DNA from: Bacillus sp. OV166
GTDB taxonomy: Bacteria > Bacillota > Bacilli > Bacillales > Cytobacillaceae
Direction: 5' to 3'
Length of the DNA stretch: 64,000 nt
NCBI RefSeq assembly: GCF_900177675.1
Contig: NZ_FXWM01000001.1
Span: 2,985,001-3,049,000, forward strand
Under the pieces are notes generated by a model. The model ran no database searches. It was given only the letters and a program-made list of their open reading frames with translations, and was not told the origin of the DNA. Numbering within the stretch: the first letter of the stretch is position 1; every line of letters starts with the position of its first letter. Position numbers and translations under genes: made by a program. Of this stretch, positions 1 through 7,898 are shown piece after piece.

Positions 1-296
1 CCAGAATATCGTGGTAAAGGGCTTGGAAAGGAATTAATTCGCTACGCAGAAAATTTTTTCAGAAAATCTAATGTTTCTAAATATCATTTGCGTGAAGCTC
101 CTACTAATCAAAGAGCCATTCATTTATATACTAAGTCTGGGATGGTCAAATTAAGGGAAAGGGTGCCTTCAGAAGATTTAAGGACAAATTAATAGATTTT
201 GAAATGGAAGATCAATGGTATTCATACCGGGACGAGTATTTTAAACAAATTGCGTTTGAGTGGTGTCAGGAAAATAAAATAAACTTTATTGAATAG
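1..296 (+). pseudogene. GNAT acetyltransferase, 3' part, frameshifted
   Basis: The window opens inside a GNAT N-acetyltransferase. Frame 1 reads PEYRGKGLGKELIRYAENFF, the acetyl-CoA-binding R/Q-x-x-G-x-G/A motif and following helix, then APTNQRAIHLYTKSGM. This frame stops at 190-192. The expected C-terminal tail (RRFKDKLIDFEMEDQWYSYR) continues in frame 3 and ends with TAG at 294-296, so an indel lies near 140-175. The 5' end is outside the window. This may be a real pseudogene or a base-calling error. The substrate cannot be inferred. Confidence 0.75.
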
Positions 297-300
297 AAAA

Positions 301-342
301 GAAAAGGAGCGATTACTGAACAAAGAGTAATCGCCTTTTCTT
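301..342 (+). terminator. Rho-independent terminator
   Basis: GCGATTACT (309-317) pairs perfectly with AGTAATCGC (326-334) around an 8-nt loop and is followed by CTTTTCTT. It lies 12 nt after the acetyltransferase stop and would end that transcript. Confidence 0.8.
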
Positions 343-383
343 ATTAAGGTAAAGGGGAAAGTTAGGTGACTAACAGATTTTTC

Positions 384-413
384 TTGTTGAACTAACGTGG
401 CAGGTTAGTTAAA
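384..413. repeat. Dispersed intergenic repeat (TTGAACTAACG family)
   Basis: A copy of a short element with core TTGAACTAACG, then GGCAGGTTAGTT and an A-rich tail. Related copies lie near 1171, 1230, 3331, 5328, 5381, 6860, 6918, 7083, 53252 and 53451, always between genes and usually next to a terminator-like hairpin. Confidence 0.7.
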
Positions 414-414
414 G

Positions 415-446
415 AAAGAGATGTTAATAACAACATCTCTTTTTAC
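415..446 (+). terminator. Terminator-like hairpin beside repeat
   Basis: AAAGAGATGTT (415-425) pairs with AACATCTCTTT (432-442) and is followed by T residues. It directly follows the dispersed repeat at 384-413. Confidence 0.7.
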
Positions 447-575
447 TCCATTTCTTCTTCAGTTTTCAGCATTTCTTAATCGATGATGTCCACTAATTCT
501 TGAATACTGTACATATATAAAACAACTTCTTTTTAACATCTTCTATAGATACTTTATTTGGAAGGATACCCACCT

Positions 576-1180
576 ATGGAGATTCTTGTATTTTTGAAAG
601 GTTTAGTTATTGGTTTTTCTATTGCTGCTCCTGTAGGACCTATTGGTGTACTGGTTATTAAAAGAACGTTTGGAGAATATATGGTATTGTGTCGGGAGTT
701 GGGGCAGCAAGTGCGGATGCAGTTTATGGACTTATTGCAGGGCTTGGTTTAACCTTTATTACAAATTTTTTTATAGGTCATCAGTTTTGGGTTCATTTAG
801 CAGGGGGAGCATTCCTCTGTTATTTAGGAATAAAAATAGCAATATCTAAAGCATCAGAAAACCCTGCACGAGTCCAAGGTCAGCATTTATTTGGGGATTA
901 TACCTCAGTTTTTCTCCTTACTCTGACAAACCTTATGACGATAATATCTTTTGTTGGCATTTTTTCAGGATTGGGACTCACTCAAGTTAATGTAGGATCA
1001 GTGGTCACTTTGGTTTTAGGTGTATTTCTTGGTTCAGGAATTTGGTGGCTTATACTCTGTTTTGTTGTGGGGCTTTTCAAGGAAGTTCTCAAAAAACAAA
1101 CCTTAATATGGATTAACCGATTATCGGGTCTTATCATTTTTTTATTTGGAATATATTCCTTTTGGGGTTTATTGCACTAA
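576..1180 (+). pseudogene. LysE/RhtB-family exporter, frameshifted
   Basis: This is a membrane exporter of the LysE family. The start is ATG 576, preceded by GGAAGG at 560-565. The N-terminal part carries the family signature AAPVGPIGVLVIKRT. The frame is lost near 675-690, and the remainder (SGVGAASADAVYGLIAGLGL onward) continues in another frame to 1180 with the remaining hydrophobic segments. Together the two parts span about 200 residues, the usual LysE length, so one indel separates it from a full gene. Exporters of this family pump out amino acids or similar solutes; the substrate here is unknown. A terminator follows at 1204. Confidence 0.8.
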
Positions 1181-1203
1181 CGGGTGTAAGAGTTAGATAT
1201 CCG

Positions 1204-1228
1204 AGCTGTCATTTAGGCAGCTTTTTTA
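1204..1228 (+). terminator. Terminator after LysE-family gene
   Basis: AGCTGTC (1204-1210) pairs with GGCAGCT (1216-1222) around ATTTA and runs into TTTTTT. Confidence 0.75.
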
Positions 1229-1229
1229 C

Positions 1230-1260
1230 TTGTTGAACTAACTAGCAGGTTAGTTGAAGA
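1230..1260. repeat. Dispersed intergenic repeat copy
   Basis: TTGTTGAACTAACTAGCAGG followed by TTAGTTGAAGA. It is nearly identical to the copy at 384-413 and again sits between two hairpins (1204 and 1307). Confidence 0.7.
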
Positions 1261-1306
1261 AGAAATCGAAGTAATTAAATTTATTTTTCTTTTATCAGAA
1301 AAAAAT

Positions 1307-1333
1307 CTGCCTCGACGTTAAAGGCAGTTTTTA
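1307..1333 (+). terminator. Terminator-like hairpin
   Basis: CTGCC (1307-1311) pairs with GGCAG (1323-1327), followed by TTTTT. It is associated with the repeat copy just upstream. Confidence 0.55.
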
Positions 1334-1728
1334 TATTTTGGTGCTTAATTTTATTTTTCCTTAAGATCGGCATCTATGATGCTACTATCTTCGCTATCCT
1401 CATTTGAACGGATGTTTTATATTTAGCCTGTATGACATTTTAAATATATCAGAATACGAAACTATTGGTAATGATTTTAAATGCTGTCATTGGTCAAATT
1501 TGTAAGCGGATTACAGCATAAATAATATTCAGGCTATTTTGTATGAAGCCTTTTAATAAAAACTCTGTTAAATAATAATGTTGATAATTACTCAAAACAA
1601 AAAGGACCCATTTAGGTCCTAGAATAGCCTTCTTCAGCCAGATTCTTAGCTCAATAAGAACAACAGCCTTTGATGGCAGCAAGTTCTTACCATAGGCCTA
1701 TGGAAACACTGTTTAAATCATTTGCTTA
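1334..1728. other. Non-coding stretch without a supported gene
   Basis: No convincing gene was found. A 62-codon minus-strand frame (1494-1682) lacks a ribosome site and any recognisable family. The one clear structure is the minus-strand terminator at 1593-1620, which would serve the microprotein gene at 1729-1869. Confidence 0.5.
1593..1620 (-). terminator. Minus-strand terminator
   Basis: On the minus strand AGGACC pairs with GGTCCT around a 6-nt loop and is followed by TTTTTGTTT. The only upstream minus-strand gene is the FFP microprotein, about 110 nt away. Confidence 0.65.
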
Positions 1729-1869
1729 CTAGAATCTACGTCTTCTTCTACTCTCTCTTTCGAGTTCAAAGGGGAAAAAGGGAAAAAAAGGGAAAAAGGG
1801 GAAAAATCGTCTTCTTCTAAAGTCATCACGAAAAAATCGATCTCTTCGATCAAATGGCATTTGCTTCAT
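1729..1869 (-). CDS. FFP-repeat, Arg-rich microprotein (46 aa), unknown function
   Basis: This small gene is supported by AAAGGAGG at 1870-1877 and a downstream terminator. If translation begins at ATG 1869 the product has 46 residues. The ATG at 1860 is better spaced from the ribosome site and would give 43. The protein has three parts: an Arg/Asp/Phe-rich head (MPFDRRDRFFRDDFRRRR), four consecutive Phe-Phe-Pro triplets encoded by alternating T and C runs, and a tail ending in five Arg then Phe. There is no signal peptide. The neighbours at 1941-2033 and 2108-2239 are YjcZ-type sporulation microproteins on the same strand, so a spore-associated role is plausible but only inferred. I do not recognise the family. 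Confidence 0.6.
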   Translation of the reverse strand: MKQMPFDRRDRFFRDDFRRRRFFPFFPFFPFFPFELERESRRRRRF

Positions 1870-1940
1870 CCTCCTTTCATTTCAGAAGTCTATATGACAA
1901 AGGGACAGATTAACTTAACCCGCCCTTTGTTCCGTACAAT

Positions 1941-2033
1941 TTAGTAGCCGCTCATGAAAGAAGTCCCGACAATGATAAGCAGAATGAACAATACAACGAT
2001 TAACGCAAAAGCACTTCCCATTCCATCACCCAT
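1941..2033 (-). CDS. YjcZ-family sporulation microprotein (30 aa)
   Basis: A 30-residue protein with a short polar N-terminus (MGDGMGSAF), one hydrophobic segment (ALIVVLFILLIIVGTSFM) and the tail SGY. This matches the YjcZ family of tiny single-pass proteins made during sporulation in Bacillus. The ribosome site GGAGG lies 8-12 nt before ATG 2033. The core VVLFILLIIV is shared with the paralogue at 2108-2239, which points to a local duplication. The molecular function of the family is not established. Confidence 0.85.
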   Translation of the reverse strand: MGDGMGSAFALIVVLFILLIIVGTSFMSGY

Positions 2034-2107
2034 GTATAACGCCTCCAACTATTCTTATTTAAATTTACTTTACTCAGCCAAAATCCTTCTATTTGGTTTA
2101 TCAAACA

Positions 2108-2239
2108 TTAGCAAAAACTAGAAAGTACGATGATTAGCAGAATGAACAATACAACGACTAATACAAATGTACTGCCGCCATAACCGCCGCCATAACCATA
2201 ACCGCCGCCATAACCGTAACCGCCACATAAGCCCCACAT
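2108..2239 (-). CDS. YjcZ-family sporulation microprotein, Gly/Tyr-rich (43 aa)
   Basis: The N-terminal half is MWGLCGGYGYGGGYGYGGGY, a Gly-Tyr repeat. It is followed by the hydrophobic stretch STFVLVVVLFILLIIVLSSF and a terminal Cys. The start is ATG 2239, with AGGAGG about 10 nt upstream. It belongs to the same family as the 30-residue neighbour but carries the Gly/Tyr extension common in the longer YjcZ proteins. The two are separated by 74 bp and each has its own ribosome site. Confidence 0.85.
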   Translation of the reverse strand: MWGLCGGYGYGGGYGYGGGYGGSTFVLVVVLFILLIIVLSSFC

Positions 2240-2726
2240 ATCATTTCACCTCCTATTGGAATATCTGAAGGAAAAAACTCTCACTATGTATATATATTTC
2301 TTAAGACAAGGATGGATTGGACAATTGTCATAATGGTTAGGACAAAATATGCGTTTTGCTTAAACAATTTCTAAAAATAAAAAAGCGTCTGCAATACATG
2401 CAAACGCCTTTTCTGAGGTAATTATATATGTCTGGCGGGCTTAATAATAACATATGCACTCAGATTAAAGCTGAATGGGACAAGTGCTGATTATTAAAGC
2501 CAAGCCCAAAGGGTTTTTTTATTTTTATCTTTTGTACGCACAGGTACATACGAAGAAATAAAACCCACGATATAAAAAAGCATTAACACTAGTACCATGA
2601 GGAGTTATGACTATACCGCAATTAAAATAACAGCCAAGAAGACACTTACAAATAGGCAAATATCTATTCCTCTTTAAAAATGGACACATACACTATTTTT
2701 GAAACAATTTGAGGAGGAGATATAAA
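2240..2726. other. Intergenic region with hairpins, no gene seen
   Basis: Two terminator-like hairpins are visible. GCGTTTGC/GCAGACGC (2385-2407) is best on the minus strand, where a T-run follows. AAGCCC-AAA-GGGTTT with a T-run (2502-2520) lies on the plus strand. Neither follows a recognisable gene. The last 20 bases carry the ribosome site GAGGAGGA for the gene at 2727. Confidence 0.5.
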
Positions 2727-2969
2727 ATGGAAAGAGATTTCTTTGGAAGCGGTATGGGTTATGGAGGTTATCCTGGTTATGGCATGGGTTATGGTGGTTA
2801 TCCATTCCATCATGGTTATGGTGGTCACCCGTTCCATCATGGATATGGTGGATATCCATTCCATCATGGATATGGTGGATATCCATTCCATCATGGATAT
2901 GGTGGATATCCATTCCATCATGGATATGGCGGCTATCCATTCCATCATGGATATGGTGGCTGCTGTTAG
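2727..2969 (+). CDS. Gly/Tyr/His-rich tandem-repeat protein (80 aa), spore-coat-like
   Basis: ATG 2727 follows GAGGAGGA at 2711-2718. After MERDFFGSGMGYGGYPGYGM the protein consists of about six copies of the 9-residue unit HGYGGYPFH and ends GGCC. At DNA level the 27-nt unit is almost invariant (CATGGATATGGTGGATATCC core), so the array is young and likely to vary in copy number between strains. Proteins of this composition in Bacillus are typically spore coat or exosporium components. That role is inferred from composition and from the nearby YjcZ genes, not from a domain match. Confidence 0.75.
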   Translation: MERDFFGSGMGYGGYPGYGMGYGGYPFHHGYGGHPFHHGYGGYPFHHGYGGYPFHHGYGGYPFHHGYGGYPFHHGYGGCC

Positions 2970-3534
2970 AGATGGCTCTTGCTAGACTCTTTAATTAATA
3001 TTAGTTAATTTTGCACATGACATTATTTTAAAAATGAACATTTGTCTTATCGGGGATTTTTCCACTTATCCTGCTATTTATGTCGGGAAAAACCGTTTTA
3101 ACAATTGTACCAGTAGTGCAAAACGGCGATATGGTATGATGTGGAAGCAGATGTTAAGATCAAGGTAAACGCACAAAATGGGTGCCAAATGGGTTAAACA
3201 GGCTAATCAATAATATGAAAAAAGAGCAAATGAGATTAGCCTGATTGCTCTTTTTAAGATTCTCAACTGCATTTTTATTGAACTGACTGTTGATTTAACG
3301 AAAAACCAGTGCTGTCTAAGTGGCAGCTTTTTCTTATTATGTTAACGTGGCAGTTTAGTTGAACAACAAAAATTTTAGAAGTGGTTTCTAATATTAATTT
3401 TAAACTAAGGGAGCATTTCTTCATTAAGGGATGCCCCTGTATATTTTATCAATAGGCACAGTAACCATTGGAAGCCCAAGTCATACACTATGAAAAAGAA
3501 TTTTCCCTTAATAATCCCATAAACGAGGAGCGTA
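2970..3534. other. Gene-free stretch with terminator and repeat copy
   Basis: No coding region is supported. AAAGAGCAA (3221-3229) pairs with TTGCTCTTT (3245-3253) to form a terminator-like hairpin. A dispersed repeat copy (GTTAACGTGGCAGTTTAGTT) lies at 3331-3367. The final bases carry the GAGGAG ribosome site for the oxalate decarboxylase gene. Confidence 0.5.
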
Positions 3535-4377
3535 ATGATGGATAAACGAACTGTTAATCAAGTGGGTGGGAACGTGCCTCAACCTATCCGAAGTAATGGA
3601 GCTGGAGGGATTGACTCAGGCCCGCGTAATATTATGCGAGATATCCAAAATCCGAATATGCTCGTCCCACCTATTACAGATGCAGGATTAGTTCCTAACT
3701 TGAAATTCTCATTCTCAGACACTTCTATGACATTAAATCACGGGGGATGGTCACGGGAGATCACCGCCAGGGAACTTCCGATAGCGACTACTCTTGCTGG
3801 AGTAAATATGAGCTTAACGGCCGGCGGAGTACGTGAACTTCATTGGCATAAACAGGCTGAATGGTCTTATATGCTGTTGGGACGGGCACGTATAACCACT
3901 GTTGACCAACAAGGACGAAATTTTATTGCCGACGTGGGTCCTGGTGACCTTTGGTACTTTCCCCCAGGTATCCCACATTCGATTCAAGGTTTGGAACATT
4001 GCGAATTTCTGCTCGTCTTCGATGACGGAAACTTTTCCGATCTTTCCACCTTATCCATCTCCGACTGGTTTGCACATACTCCAAAAGATGTTCTGTCGGC
4101 CAATTTTGGAGTACCAGAGAATGCGTTTAACTCCATTCCTTCTGAACAAGTATATATCTATCAGGGGGAGGTACCAGGTTCATTGGAAAGTCAAGAAGTC
4201 CAGTCACCCTACGGAGAAGTCCCTTTAACCTTTAAGCACGAGCTGTTGAAACAAACACCTATCAAAACGCTTAGTGGTAGTGTACGAATTGTGGATTCTT
4301 CCAACTTTCCAATTTCAAAAACAATCGCAGCAGCACTCGTTGAGATTGAACCGGGTGCAATGAGAGAACTTCATTGA
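3535..4377 (+). pseudogene. Oxalate decarboxylase (OxdC/OxdD family), 3'-truncated
   Basis: This is a bicupin oxalate decarboxylase, which converts oxalate to formate and CO2 using Mn. The N-terminal cupin is intact: [20 protein letters not shown] supplies the His-His-Glu metal ligands and [10 protein letters not shown] the last His. The linker [14 protein letters not shown] is also conserved. The frame ends (GAMRELH, stop) just as the second cupin motif RELHWH begins, so about 100 of the usual 385 residues are missing. The active-site lid, SENST in Bacillus subtilis OxdC, reads SDLST here, which changes the lid Glu to Asp. Downstream DNA is unrelated, consistent with insertion or deletion at 4375. 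A residual activity of the first cupin cannot be judged. Confidence 0.85.
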
Positions 4378-4957
4378 AACTGATAGGTAAACTAGCAAGG
4401 ATTTTTGTAGGAATAGCACGACGAAACGAGTCTTACTGTCCAAATAAAGTCCAAGTATTAGTCCCTTTAGTAGCATAGAAATAAAACATGATCTATATAA
4501 AATGTATCAATTAAAATAGTTAACTTTAATTTTGAAGGTTGTCTTATTCGTAGGATTTCAAATATGCACGGAGTACCAGGTTTCTTCAACAAAAGGGCAC
4601 TGTGACCCATCAGTTTAGCATAACTGGCCTCCACCCCTTGGATAGGCATGACGAAGGAATGAGAGGGCAATTGACCCGTTGAGACATGGGAGGGAAAGCC
4701 TCCAGGGGCGGCGTGGAGATGTGCATTATATGGTAAAATATGGAGTGGAAGCTGGCTCCTTTATTTAACTATGCCTTCACGAAGCCAAGATGATCTGAAC
4801 TAATTTCAATTACCCGTAAATCCAATTACAAGGGGTATGAAATCCTGCGAATAAGTGAGCATTCAAGAGATATTCGTATCAAACTGAGGGAGTTGAAGAA
4901 GGAATTTAACAATAATCGAAAAACTAAAAATTTAAAGACAGACAGGAGTTAGATACG
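4378..4957. other. Scrambled intergenic region after oxalate decarboxylase
   Basis: The lost 3' end of the oxalate decarboxylase gene is not found here. From 4560 to 4760 the sequence has a structured look, with GC-rich runs such as GGGAGGGAAAGCCTCCAGG, and may be the non-coding end of a mobile element. I could not identify it. A startless frame at about 4794-4953 (EILRISEHSRDIRIKLRELK) resembles no family I recognise and may be a remnant. Confidence 0.35.
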
Positions 4958-5308
4958 ATAATAAAAGGTTTCGGAGGAATATTTTGGAGAACTAAGAATC
5001 TTGATGTTATAAAAAAATGGTACAATGAAGTGTTGAAGATTGATGAAATAGAAAATTGGAATGGGACTGTGATTAAACCCCAATTAGGAAATGAGACTAT
5101 CTTTTCTTTCTTTACCGAGAATGACAGTTATTTTCCAACAGAACAACAAGTGATGTTAAATTTCCAAGTACATAATCTAAACGAGACTATTAAGCATCTT
5201 GAACATATTGGTGTACCTCTTGCAAAGAAAAAAGAGATTAGTGAATTTGGAAAGTTTATGTGGATTGAAGATCCTGAAGGTCGACTGGTCGAGCTTTGGG
5301 AGAATTAA
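4958..5308 (+). CDS. VOC/glyoxalase-like protein, start codon unclear
   Basis: The frame encodes a single VOC domain of about 116 residues: IKGFGGIFWRTKNLDVIKKW at the front, an internal beta-alpha-beta repeat, and the closing signature MWIEDPEGRLVELWEN with the usual metal-ligand Glu. Proteins of this family normally begin M-I-K-G, but the codons here are ATA ATA AAA GGT, with AGGAG 10 nt upstream. The ATG therefore seems to have become ATA. The next in-frame start, GTG 5030, would remove the first strand and helix. It is either weakly expressed or a fresh pseudogene. The substrate is unknown. Confidence 0.65.
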   Translation: MIKGFGGIFWRTKNLDVIKKWYNEVLKIDEIENWNGTVIKPQLGNETIFSFFTENDSYFPTEQQVMLNFQVHNLNETIKHLEHIGVPLAKKKEISEFGKFMWIEDPEGRLVELWEN

Positions 5309-5327
5309 CGAGTTGTATTTCATTTGC

Positions 5328-5415
5328 TCTTGAGCTAACGGGTGCTAGAGTTAAACGGTGCTCTGCGGCATCTCCTTTTATTATTGAACTAACGGATGTA
5401 AAATCAATTAGGCAC
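5328..5415. repeat. Two dispersed repeat copies
   Basis: TTGAGCTAACGGGTGCTAGA (from 5330) and TTGAACTAACGGATGTAAAA (from 5384) are two diverged copies of the dispersed intergenic element, about 55 bp apart. Confidence 0.55.
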
Positions 5416-5474
5416 TTTTTCTTTTACAGAATAATACGATAAATAATGTAATCTGTCATAAGGAGGGTGCAATA

Positions 5475-6812
5475 ATGAACAGAAACCTTAATCTTAGTTA
5501 TGTTGTTCAACCAGTTGATAATTTATATTCAATAGCATTGAAGTTCAATACTTCTGTGGAAAGTATTGTTTTCTTAAATCATCTCGTAAGCCCGATCATA
5601 TATATTGGCCAAACGCTATTGATTCCCGAACTAGCTTCAAAAAAGAGTATTGAAGCTAGGCAATTACAATACAAACCTGTTACAGCGTACACAGCAGATA
5701 GACCTATATTGGTTAATGGTGTAGATATTAATACTGGGCTATATCCTGTATTAAATTTTCAACCTACAGGTGCAACCTACCCTTTTATTTATGTTCCAAT
5801 TGCCGAGTTTAGCAGGGTTGGGGCCAAGGTTATATGGGATGAGACAAATCAGGTAATTAGGGTTACTTCTGATTATGATGAATTGAAAAATAGAGTCAAT
5901 GTCCTAACCCAGGAGAATCAATATTTATTATCACTTACTGAAGATTTGTCTATGGAGGGGCTGGGGAATACAGCAGGTAATATATTGAACAGTGGCATTG
6001 TTGGTAAAGAAAACGAATGGCTTTATTATAATAAACGGCAAGGTACAGCGTTGTATGGAACATTATCTAAAATTAAAACAGATTTGACAATGGATACACC
6101 GTTAATGGCCAATGATGATCCAACCTATATTAATGTTTTAAATGGATGGGTCTATTATCGAAATGGCAGGGATAATGGGAAGATATACAAAATAAAAATT
6201 GATAGTACAGAAAGGACAAAATTAACGGATGATAGTTCTACCGATATTATGGTTGCAGGTAATTGGATTTACTATGCAAATCAGTCGGACGGTGCTAAAT
6301 TATATAAATTAAACGTAGATGGAACAGGAAGGATAAAATTAAATGAAGATCAATCCTCCGCCATTAACCTAATTGGTAATTGGATTTATTACCAAAATGT
6401 ATCAGATGGCCAAAAACCATACAAAGTAAAAATTGATGGAACGGAAAAAACAAAACTAAATGATACAAGTGCCTACAATATTCAAATAAATGGCTATTGG
6501 ATTTATTTCAGAAATCCAGCAGATGAAAATAGAATTTATAAGATGACTTTGGATGGATCAAATAAAATCAAATTAAGCGATGTTCCTACTTCAACCTTCA
6601 ACGTGTCCAAAGGTTGGATATACTATACCACTGTAGATGTACCTGGTGGTGATCTCTACAAAATGAAGCTTGATGGAACAGGTAAAACTTTTTTAAATGA
6701 ACATTTTGTAACGAACATAAACATTTTCGACGATTGGATTTATTACACAAGAACAGAGAAAATGGTATATCGAATAAAAACAGATGGGACACAAAAGCAA
6801 ACTCTGTATTAG
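5475..6812 (+). CDS. LysM + copper-amine-oxidase-like N domain + DUF5050 beta-propeller protein
   Basis: A 445-residue protein. Residues about 8-53 form a LysM domain (YVVQPVDNLYSIALKF, then IGQTLLIPE), which binds peptidoglycan or chitin-like glycans. Residues about 75-135 (RPILVNGVDINTGLYPVLNF) resemble the copper-amine-oxidase N-terminal stalk domain seen in many Bacillus surface proteins. From about 170 to the end there are seven or so repeats of the form WIYYxN-DxxxxYKxxxDGTxxTKL, typical of the DUF5050 propeller. There is no obvious signal peptide, which is odd for a wall-binding protein and might suggest a spore-associated role. The start has a good AAGGAGGGTG site. Confidence 0.8.
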   Translation: MNRNLNLSYVVQPVDNLYSIALKFNTSVESIVFLNHLVSPIIYIGQTLLIPELASKKSIEARQLQYKPVTAYTADRPILVNGVDINTGLYPVLNFQPTGATYPFIYVPIAEFSRVGAKVIWDETNQVIRVTSDYDELKNRVNVLTQENQYLLSLTEDLSMEGLGNTAGNILNSGIVGKENEWLYYNKRQGTALYGTLSKIKTDLTMDTPLMANDDPTYINVLNGWVYYRNGRDNGKIYKIKIDSTERTKLTDDSSTDIMVAGNWIYYANQSDGAKLYKLNVDGTGRIKLNEDQSSAINLIGNWIYYQNVSDGQKPYKVKIDGTEKTKLNDTSAYNIQINGYWIYFRNPADENRIYKMTLDGSNKIKLSDVPTSTFNVSKGWIYYTTVDVPGGDLYKMKLDGTGKTFLNEHFVTNINIFDDWIYYTRTEKMVYRIKTDGTQKQTLY

Positions 6813-7227
6813 TGCTTTCACCTCCCAAAAATCCTTAATTGACAAATTATCGTAAGATGTTGTTTAACTAACATTTGCAAGAGTTGAAGATTCAGCTGCC
6901 ATTTTGGTGGCTTTTTCTTATCCGACTAACGGGCAGGTTAGTTGAAAAAGGTTGTGAATAGGTAAGGTTATTTTCCGAAAATTGGATGTAGTCACGGCTT
7001 TAAGGTAGAAGTATTAGATTACCAACATAAGTAACGGGAAAAGGTGTTACCTTTAATTGGTAGCACCTTATTTGAACCGACCTTGTTCAACTAACGGAGT
7101 GCTTTACCAAAAAGATGGGCAAAAAAAGGTGTTACCTTATCTGGCAGCACCCATTTTTATAATTAAAAGTCAGTTTTTATTTATGGAAGTAAATTTAGTT
7201 AAATTATAACATTAAACAAAATAAGGG
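6813..7227. other. Intergenic region with repeat copies and paired hairpins
   Basis: Repeat copies begin near 6860 (TTTAACTAACATTTGCAAGA), 6918 (CCGACTAACGGGCAGGTTAG) and 7083 (TTCAACTAACGGAGTGC). Two related hairpins follow: AAGGTGTTACC/GGTAGCACCTT near 7037-7065 and GGTGTTACC/GGCAGCACC near 7127-7151. No gene is seen. Confidence 0.55.
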
Positions 7228-7479
7228 CTAGGCAATCTGAGAACTACACCTTGTACCAACTTGTTCTGATTGTAATAAATCATTTAAGGCTTGCTGATTA
7301 ATCACATCATTAAAATCAGAAGGATGGTCTAAGGAAATTCCGCTCCGATTAGCAACAGAAATAATTATTCCTATTTCATAATACATATTTTTCGTAAGAA
7401 TACCTTTTTCAATATTATTAATAATTTCATAGTAAAAACGAATTAATAACTCTTCAGGTAACTTTTCATAGAAATCCAT
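7228..7479 (-). CDS. Hypothetical protein (83 aa)
   Basis: A short acidic protein beginning MDFYEKLPEELLIRFYYEII, preceded by GAGGTGAA about 8 nt before the ATG, which supports translation. Most of it is predicted helical, with no membrane segment, signal peptide or Cys cluster beyond one Cys near the C-terminus. I do not recognise the family. It stands alone on the minus strand, divergent from the molybdenum hydroxylase operon, with a 419-bp intergenic region between them. The context does not indicate a function. Confidence 0.5.
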   Translation of the reverse strand: MDFYEKLPEELLIRFYYEIINNIEKGILTKNMYYEIGIIISVANRSGISLDHPSDFNDVINQQALNDLLQSEQVGTRCSSQIA

Positions 7480-7898
7480 TTTTTATTCACCTCAAACTCC
7501 AAAGATTGTAAGCCTTTTCAATAATTATACCATTAATTGTATAATTATTGATGTTAAAGTTATGTAAAAATTAAAAACATTATGATTTGTTATAGTAAAA
7601 TACGGAATGTTTGATAATCGACTTCACCGCTTGTATATTTTGGCTTTTTTTAATAAGTTGTTTAATTCTACCTTGACTGATTGAAACGGAAAAGAACAAG
7701 CAAGTTAAATGAAAATACTTTGTCAAAAATTCTTACATAAATAGGTAAAGCTGCCCGAAATAAAAATATAATTAAAAACAACGATATTCTTGAATGAAAT
7801 TAATCATAAAATATCTTTCACATTTATAAAATCGAAAGAAGAGGTTTCTCTATTTATAATGTGTCCGCTATAAAAAATGAGTCGAAGGGTGTTGTGCA
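7480..7898. other. Divergent intergenic region upstream of molybdenum hydroxylase operon
   Basis: AT-rich, with no gene seen. It should hold the promoter of the operon at 7899, but I cannot assign a convincing -35/-10 pair or a known operator. The region before the start is TCGAAGGGTGTTGTGCA, with AAGGGTG as a modest ribosome site. Confidence 0.4.

Noticed and set aside
1494..1682. 62-codon minus-strand frame
   Set aside because: It has no ribosome site or family match and contains a terminator hairpin near its middle.
2664..2948. Repetitive minus-strand frames opposite the HGYGGYPFH gene
   Set aside because: They mirror the 27-nt repeat of the plus-strand gene, lack ribosome sites and have composition expected from an antisense shadow.
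4467..4670. 67-codon minus-strand frame in the disrupted region after the oxalate decarboxylase
   Set aside because: No ribosome site or recognisable family; possibly part of a non-coding mobile element end, which I could not identify.
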